From the NCBI GenBank assembly GCA_963811595.1, contig CAWERW010000002.1, forward strand, positions 310,001-374,000: 64,000 nucleotides of DNA. Direction: 5' to 3'. This document shows, one piece after another, positions 59,866 to 64,000 of this stretch. The notes below the pieces were generated by a model, which was not told the origin of the DNA, ran no database searches, and saw only the letters and a program-made list of their open reading frames with translations. The position numbers were made by a program, and so were the translations under genes. Numbering within the stretch: position 1 is the stretch's first letter; every line of letters starts with the position of its first letter. The stretch comes from DASQFQ01 sp963811595 (lineage in GTDB: Bacteria > Actinomycetota > Thermoleophilia > Solirubrobacterales > Solirubrobacteraceae).

Positions 59866-61691
59866 AGCTCCGGCCGCCCGCCGCGGCGCTTCTTCGTGCA
59901 GGTGCGGTAGCGGCGCGTGCCGCGCACGGTCTTGCCGCTCGCGGTCCTGACCCGGATCTCCACGCGGAAGCGGCCCTTCGGCAGCCCTTGCAGGTTGACG
60001 GGCGCGCGCAGGCGGCTGCCGCGCACGACCCGCACCCGCTTGCCGTTCACGCGCACCTCCGCGCGCACGATCGGGTCGTCCCGCAGTCGCCGGATGCGGA
60101 TCCGGAAGCGCCGGCGGCTCACGCAGCGGCGCGTCGAGGGCAGCGAGACCGCCTGCGAGAACCTGGGCGGCTTGACGGCCTGGGTCCCGAGCACGGCCTG
60201 GGCCGGGGCGGGCGTCGGCGCCGGGGTGGGGCTCGGCGTCGGGGTGGGGATCGGGTCGTCGATGACCACCTGCCCCGCGGCGACGGTGACGCGGACCGGC
60301 TCGCTCTCGGCAGCGAGCACGATCGCGGAGTCGGGGATCTCGTACGTCGCGGCCGCTGCGTTGTCCACGTTCGTGCCCACGGCTGCGCTCGGCGAGATCC
60401 GGACGCTGAAGGACACGCTGCGCTCCGCGCCCGGCGCGATCGTCCCGAGCCCCGAGACGACCTCGCCGCCGGTGAGCTCCCCAGTGTCGATCGAGCCGGG
60501 GACGAACGCGGTGCCCGCCGGAGGCGCGTCGCGCACGGTCACGAGCTCGGCCTCGTCGTTGCCGGTGTTCCTGGCGGTCACCGTGTAGCGGATGACGTCG
60601 CCCGCCCGCACGCTCCCGCCATCGACGTCCTGCGCGGTCTTGACGAGCTCGACGAGCGGCTGCTGGACCTCGGTGGCGAACGTCAGCGCGTGCGGCACCC
60701 AGCCGTCGCCGAGGGCGGAGAAGCCGACCGTCGCCTCGGTCGCGCCGTTGCCGAGGACGTCCTCGGCGGCGACGAGGTCGGCGTCGAGGCTGCCGATCTG
60801 GTTCACGTGGTCGGGATCCTTGGCGCTGAGGCGCGTGCCCAGCTGGGTGACCGAGCCGTTGAAGAAGTCCGAGGTCGGGTTCAGCGCGTCGCCGATGTTC
60901 GCCCCGTCCACGGTGATCGCCTCGCCCTGCGTGGTGGCGGTGTCCGGCTCGCCCTCGTAGGCCACCGCGCCGATGCGCGACCGCACGGTGCCGTTCTGAG
61001 GCGTGCGGAAGCCCGAGATCTCCTGGGTGATCGACCGGTTGAGCATGAACGTGAAGCCGTCGAACACCGTCAGGTTGCGCAGCGGCTCGCCGGCGGCCTC
61101 ATAGGCGACGATGAGCGTCCAGCCGGCCACCGTGGACTTGCCCGTGCTCGACTGCACGTCGGCGACCGCGTAGCTCCCCTCGCCCGCGGCGGCCACGCGC
61201 TCGGTCACGTCCGCGAACCCGCCGTAGAACTCGTCGGTGAAGATCGGCGTCTCGAGCGTCGTCGCGGTGACGCTCTCGTAGCCGCCCGCGCCGGGCGGGT
61301 CGAACCTGACCGTGCCTCGCTCCTCCGGTGCTTCCGCGGGCGTCGGGCCTTCCGTCCCGCTGAGCGTGGCGCCCCAGTAGAGCCCGGCGAACCGGACCTC
61401 GGCCCCTGCCGGCAGGTCGAGCGTCGCGCGGCTCGAGTTGAACGTCTCGGCGTCCGAGTCGACGTCGAGCTGAACCATCGCGTGGTCGTTGTTGAAGTAC
61501 GTCGTCGAGAACGTGTCCCGCGCCTCCTGGCAGCCGCTGTCGCCGGGGCAGTCGTGGAGCTTGTTGCCCACGATCCGGATGTCGCCGTGGGTGCTGAGGG
61601 CGAAGCGGTTTGCGAAGTCGCGGTCGGCGTGCGCGGTGGCCGGCGCGACCAACAGCGTGGCGCAAAGGACCAGGAAAGCGCTGATTCGCAC
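59862..61691 (-). CDS. large secreted surface protein with DUF11-like domain
   Basis: 609 residues. Signal peptide (about 1-22, ending AHA), a long beta-rich N-terminal region with a probable disulfide (HDCPGDSGC), a DUF11-like repeat (about 365-465: VELVKTAQDVDGGSV, YTVTARNTGNDEAELV), a Pro-Thr linker (about 487-505, PTPTPSPTPAP) and a basic C-terminal domain (RRFRIRIRRLRDD, VRVNGKRVRVVRG). It probably sits in or on the wall; no sortase motif is seen. It overlaps the convergent LOG gene by 4 bases. Confidence 0.85.
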   Translation of the reverse strand: MRISAFLVLCATLLVAPATAHADRDFANRFALSTHGDIRIVGNKLHDCPGDSGCQEARDTFSTTYFNNDHAMVQLDVDSDAETFNSSRATLDLPAGAEVRFAGLYWGATLSGTEGPTPAEAPEERGTVRFDPPGAGGYESVTATTLETPIFTDEFYGGFADVTERVAAAGEGSYAVADVQSSTGKSTVAGWTLIVAYEAAGEPLRNLTVFDGFTFMLNRSITQEISGFRTPQNGTVRSRIGAVAYEGEPDTATTQGEAITVDGANIGDALNPTSDFFNGSVTQLGTRLSAKDPDHVNQIGSLDADLVAAEDVLGNGATEATVGFSALGDGWVPHALTFATEVQQPLVELVKTAQDVDGGSVRAGDVIRYTVTARNTGNDEAELVTVRDAPPAGTAFVPGSIDTGELTGGEVVSGLGTIAPGAERSVSFSVRISPSAAVGTNVDNAAAATYEIPDSAIVLAAESEPVRVTVAAGQVVIDDPIPTPTPSPTPAPTPAPAQAVLGTQAVKPPRFSQAVSLPSTRRCVSRRRFRIRIRRLRDDPIVRAEVRVNGKRVRVVRGSRLRAPVNLQGLPKGRFRVEIRVRTASGKTVRGTRRYRTCTKKRRGGRPEL

Positions 61692-61731
61692 GAATGCGAC
61701 CCTCCCGGATCCGGCACGCTCAAGTCAAGCG

Positions 61732-62094
61732 CTACTCCAGGGCTTCGAGCACCCACTGGCCGTCGCGGCGGCCGAGCGTCAGGCGCTCCGGACCGCAGCG
61801 GAAGACCGCGTGGTCGTCGTCGGTGCCGGGGCGGTCGATGACCTGGACCAGCTCGAGGCTCTCCGGCGCGGCGCCGTCGCGCGCACCCGCGTAAGCGCTG
61901 CGGGCGGCCTCCTCGAGCGTGCCGCGCTCCCACCCTCGGTCCTCGGCGTGGGCGGCCGCGAGGTCGCGGTTGACCTGGACGAGGTGGGCCTCGAAGTGGT
62001 CGGTCGTCTGGGCGCGCCGGCGGCGGTTGGCGAAATAGCCGCCGATGGCGAGCAGGACCAGCACGGCCAGCACGATGATCAGCCAGGTGGGCAC
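61732..62094 (-). CDS. small membrane-anchored protein of unknown function
   Basis: 120 residues starting MPTWLIIVLAVLVLLAIGGYF, one N-terminal membrane helix, a basic stop-transfer (NRRRRAQ) and a soluble domain with HLVQVNRDLAAAHAEDRG and a C-terminal VLEALE. It lies 23 bases downstream of the SigH-like gene on the same strand and may be cotranscribed. No family recognised. Confidence 0.65.
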   Translation of the reverse strand: MPTWLIIVLAVLVLLAIGGYFANRRRRAQTTDHFEAHLVQVNRDLAAAHAEDRGWERGTLEEAARSAYAGARDGAAPESLELVQVIDRPGTDDDHAVFRCGPERLTLGRRDGQWVLEALE

Positions 62095-62117
62095 GGCTCG
62101 ATTACATCAGGTAAGCG

Positions 62118-62771
62118 CTACGCCAGCACCGCGCGCGAGTCGAGGTGCGCGCCGACCTTGCGCTTGACGCGCTGGAGGGCGTTGTCGACCGTCTTGCAGT
62201 CGCAGTCGATCATCTCGCCGATCACCGTGTAGGAGTAGCCGTCGAGGTAGAGCGACAGCACGCGCGACTCGAGGTCCGAGAGCACGGTCGACAGGCAGGC
62301 GACGAGCGAGCGCAGCTCCTCGGAGGAGATCACCTGGTTGACCGGGTCCCACGTGGTCGAGCCGGGCAGGACCTCGTCGAGGGTGGGCTCGGAGTCGCTC
62401 GCGCCCGCGGGCGTGGCCGAGAACGAGACGTAGCCGTTGAGCGGCGTGTGCTTGTTGCGCGTGGCGGTCTTGACCGCGGTGATGATCTGGCGCGTGATGC
62501 AGAGCTCGGCGAAGTTGCGGAACGACGACTCGCGGTCGGTGCGGAAGTCGCGGATCGCCTTGTAGAGCCCCACGAGGCCTTCCTGGATCAGGTCGTCGGA
62601 GTCGCCGCCGATCAGGAAGTACGACGAGGCCTTCAAGCGCACGAACGAGTAGTAGCGCCGCACCAGCCGGTCGTAGGCATCGGCGTTGCCCTGCTTCGCA
62701 AGGGCGATGAGATAGCCATCATCAACGTGAAGTTGACCTTGAGGCTTCTGGGAGATCTTTGCCACGAGCAC
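62118..62771 (-). CDS. sigH: SigH-type (Spo0H-like) RNA polymerase sigma factor
   Basis: 217 residues. Region 2 (about 25-90: RLVRRYYSFVRLKASSYFLIGG then DDLIQEGLVGLYKAIRDF) and region 4 (about 160-210: SYTVIGEMIDCDCKTVDNALQRVKRKV) match sporulation sigma-30/SigH proteins rather than small ECF factors. Unlike ECF modules here, no anti-sigma is adjacent. GTG 62771 has AGAAGGGG upstream; GTG 62765 is an alternative. A palindrome lies in the 121-base upstream gap. Confidence 0.88.
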   Translation of the reverse strand: MLVAKISQKPQGQLHVDDGYLIALAKQGNADAYDRLVRRYYSFVRLKASSYFLIGGDSDDLIQEGLVGLYKAIRDFRTDRESSFRNFAELCITRQIITAVKTATRNKHTPLNGYVSFSATPAGASDSEPTLDEVLPGSTTWDPVNQVISSEELRSLVACLSTVLSDLESRVLSLYLDGYSYTVIGEMIDCDCKTVDNALQRVKRKVGAHLDSRAVLA

Positions 62772-62784
62772 ACCCCTTCTCGGG

Positions 62785-62855
62785 CATTTCGGCCCGAAAT
62801 GTCGTGGCGCACTCCTCCCCTGGCGCCTATGAGCCTCGGTTGAGGGGGTTAACCC
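62785..62855. promoter_or_regulatory. two palindromes upstream of the SigH-like gene
   Basis: CATTTCGG-C-CCGAAATG (62785-62801) lies just upstream of the start codon, inside the leader. GGGTTAACCC (62846-62855) lies further upstream. Neither matches a standard site such as the LexA box. They may be operators for the sigma gene; the 121-base gap holds no other gene. Confidence 0.35.
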
Positions 62856-62892
62856 TCGACTTCAGCGTGATAATTGAGCCAATGTGACACGG

Positions 62893-63576
62893 TTATGTGG
62901 AGGTGTCAAGGCGCTGCTGCAAGATCTCGTACATAAGAACCGCCGCGGCGGCGCTGACGTTGAGCGAGTCGATGCGCCCGCGGACCGGCAATGAGACGAG
63001 GTCGTCGCACGCATCCCTCACCCTCGGCCTGAGGCCTTTGCCCTCCGCTCCGAGCACCAGGACGACGCCGCCGCGGTAGTCGGGCCCCCGGTAGGGCGTG
63101 CGCGCGCCGGCCGCGGCGCCGTAGACCCAGCACTCCGCCACCTTGGCCGCGCCGAGGAAGTCGGCGAGGTTGCGGACCTGGGCGATCGCGAGGTGCTCGA
63201 CCGCCCCCGCGGACGCCTTGCACACCGCCGGCGTGACCTCGGCGGAGCGGCGCTCGGGCAGGATCACGCCGGTGGCGCCGGCGACCTCGGCGGTGCGGCA
63301 GACCGCGCCGAGGTTCTGCGGGTCGGTGACCTCGTCGAGGGCGACGAGGAACGGCTCCGGCCGCCCGAGCAGCTCGGCGGCGTCGGCGTAGCGGTACTCC
63401 TCGACCTCGGCGCACACGCCCTGGTGCGCGTCCGAGCCGCAGCGGGCGGTGATGTCCTGCGGCGAGGCCTGGGTCACCGGCGCCCCGCTCCAGTCGCCCT
63501 TGACCGCCCAGATGCGCCGCACGCGGCGCTTCCCCCGCAGCGCCTCGGTGACCGCGTTGCGGCCGTAGATGATCAC
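62893..63576 (-). CDS. rlmB: 23S rRNA 2'-O-ribose methyltransferase RlmB (SpoU/TrmH family)
   Basis: 227 residues. An L30e-like N-terminal domain (YGRNAVTEAL) and a SPOUT knot with DPQNLGAVCRTAEVAG, LGAEGKGLRP and SLNVSAAAAVLMYEIL. It methylates G2251 of 23S rRNA. ATG 63576 overlaps the cysS stop as ATGA, a common cysS-rlmB pairing in Actinobacteria. Confidence 0.93.
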   Translation of the reverse strand: MIIYGRNAVTEALRGKRRVRRIWAVKGDWSGAPVTQASPQDITARCGSDAHQGVCAEVEEYRYADAAELLGRPEPFLVALDEVTDPQNLGAVCRTAEVAGATGVILPERRSAEVTPAVCKASAGAVEHLAIAQVRNLADFLGAAKVAECWVYGAAAGARTPYRGPDYRGGVVLVLGAEGKGLRPRVRDACDDLVSLPVRGRIDSLNVSAAAAVLMYEILQQRLDTST

Positions 63577-64000
63577 GCCGGCACGAGCTCGGGGCCCTCG
63601 GGCCCGTCGCGGATCTCCCAGCCCGCGGCCCGCAGCTCGTCCCTGAGACGGTCCGCCTCGGCGAAGTCCTTGCGGGCGCGGGCCTCCGCGCGTTGCCGCG
63701 CGAGCGCGACGAGCTCCTCGGGCGCGCCCTCCTCAGCGTCCAGCAGGTTGTCGAGCGCGAAGATCTCGAGCATCTCGCGCAGCTGGGCGTCTCCGACAGG
63801 GCCCTCGCGCCGGTTCGCCTCGCGGATCCAGTCGAACACCCGCGCCAGCGCCTCCGCGGTGTTGAAGTCGTCGGCCAGCGCGTCGAAGAAGGCGTCCCGG
63901 AGCGGGGCGAGGTCGTCGGGGGACGCCCCGCGCTCGAGGCGGCGACCGGCGTCGCGGATCCGCCGCACGCTGGCCGTGGCGGCCTCGAGCCGCTCGCGGT
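63573..64000 (-). CDS. cysS: cysteinyl-tRNA synthetase, C-terminal part (runs off window edge)
   Basis: The last 141 residues of CysS, extending past position 64000. The DALRP-type helical domain includes FFDALADDFNTAEALARVFDWI, and the C-terminus ends with the family's DFAEADRLRDELRAAGWEIRD segment. The catalytic HIGH and KMSKS motifs are outside the window. The stop overlaps the rlmB start as ATGA. Confidence 0.93.
   Translation of the reverse strand, partial: RERLEAATASVRRIRDAGRRLERGASPDDLAPLRDAFFDALADDFNTAEALARVFDWIREANRREGPVGDAQLREMLEIFALDNLLDAEEGAPEELVALARQRAEARARKDFAEADRLRDELRAAGWEIRDGPEGPELVPA

Noticed and set aside
62785..62801. SOS/LexA box upstream of the SigH-like gene
   Set aside because: The palindrome lacks the GAAC-N4-GTTC core of actinobacterial LexA sites.

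Overview
The window is a 64 kb piece of a very GC-rich, densely packed actinobacterial chromosome. About 73 protein genes, one tRNA gene and two riboswitches are supported. Lineage hints are a PspA/PspAA/PspAB/HtpX envelope-stress set, MarP-like and RskA-like proteins, a SigH-type (Spo0H-like) sigma factor, c-di-AMP riboswitches upstream of cell-wall hydrolases, and many GTG starts preceded only by a TANNNT -10 box. Together these fit a Thermoleophilia/Solirubrobacterales-type organism better than a classical streptomycete or mycobacterium. That placement is inference. I see no prophage, insertion sequence, CRISPR array or plasmid module; this is core chromosome.

Layout. 1-3.5 kb: AddAB-like helicase-nuclease pair. 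3.6-7.2 kb: MocR regulator divergent from an EamA transporter, and an exported protein. 7.2-16.1 kb: topoisomerase III, MarP-like protease, penicillin-binding protein, lipoprotein, SRPBCC and Cys-pair proteins, FHA protein, ParA, L,D-transpeptidase. 16.1-20.4 kb: lysA-hom-thrC-thrB aspartate-family operon. 20.4-23.4 kb: hydrolase, then a proline-racemase-family enzyme with a mu-crystallin-type reductase (probable 3-hydroxyproline use). 23.3-34.1 kb: envelope block (lgt, M23 peptidase and NlpC/P60 each behind a c-di-AMP riboswitch, htpX-pspAB, pspA-pspAA, wall-binding lipoprotein). 34.1-42.3 kb: xseAB, winged-helix protein, FHA protein, Bax-inhibitor-like membrane protein, SDR, RibD-like and LysR pair, thiolase divergent from 3-hydroxyacyl-CoA dehydrogenase. 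42.3-42.56 kb: unexplained convergent gap with strong hairpins, a palindrome and an orphan promoter. 42.6-49.9 kb: CNNM/CorC protein, pterin dehydratase, BtuF-like protein, rhomboid, two ECF sigma modules, PlsC-GpsA fusion. 50-59.9 kb: sugar epimerase, tRNA-Thr, secreted proteins, P450, frameshifted FKBP lipoprotein, TetR divergent from a DUF2339 protein, flavoprotein, LOG protein. 59.9-64 kb: DUF11 surface protein, SigH-like sigma, rlmB, 3' end of cysS.

Functional theme: much of the window maintains the envelope, through wall synthesis and hydrolysis (PBP, L,D-transpeptidase, M23, NlpC/P60), lipoprotein maturation (lgt), membrane stress (Psp, HtpX, Bax-I, rhomboid) and phospholipid synthesis. 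c-di-AMP and alternative sigma factors are the likely regulators. The rest is amino-acid and acyl-CoA metabolism and DNA or RNA maintenance.

Most notable: two ydaO-type riboswitches on wall hydrolases; three genes whose only sensible start is CTG inside a CTGA stop/start overlap; a GC-dinucleotide frameshift in an FKBP lipoprotein; a proline-racemase-family enzyme with Ser/Thr in place of the catalytic Cys pair; and a candidate structured RNA locus at 42.3-42.55 kb.
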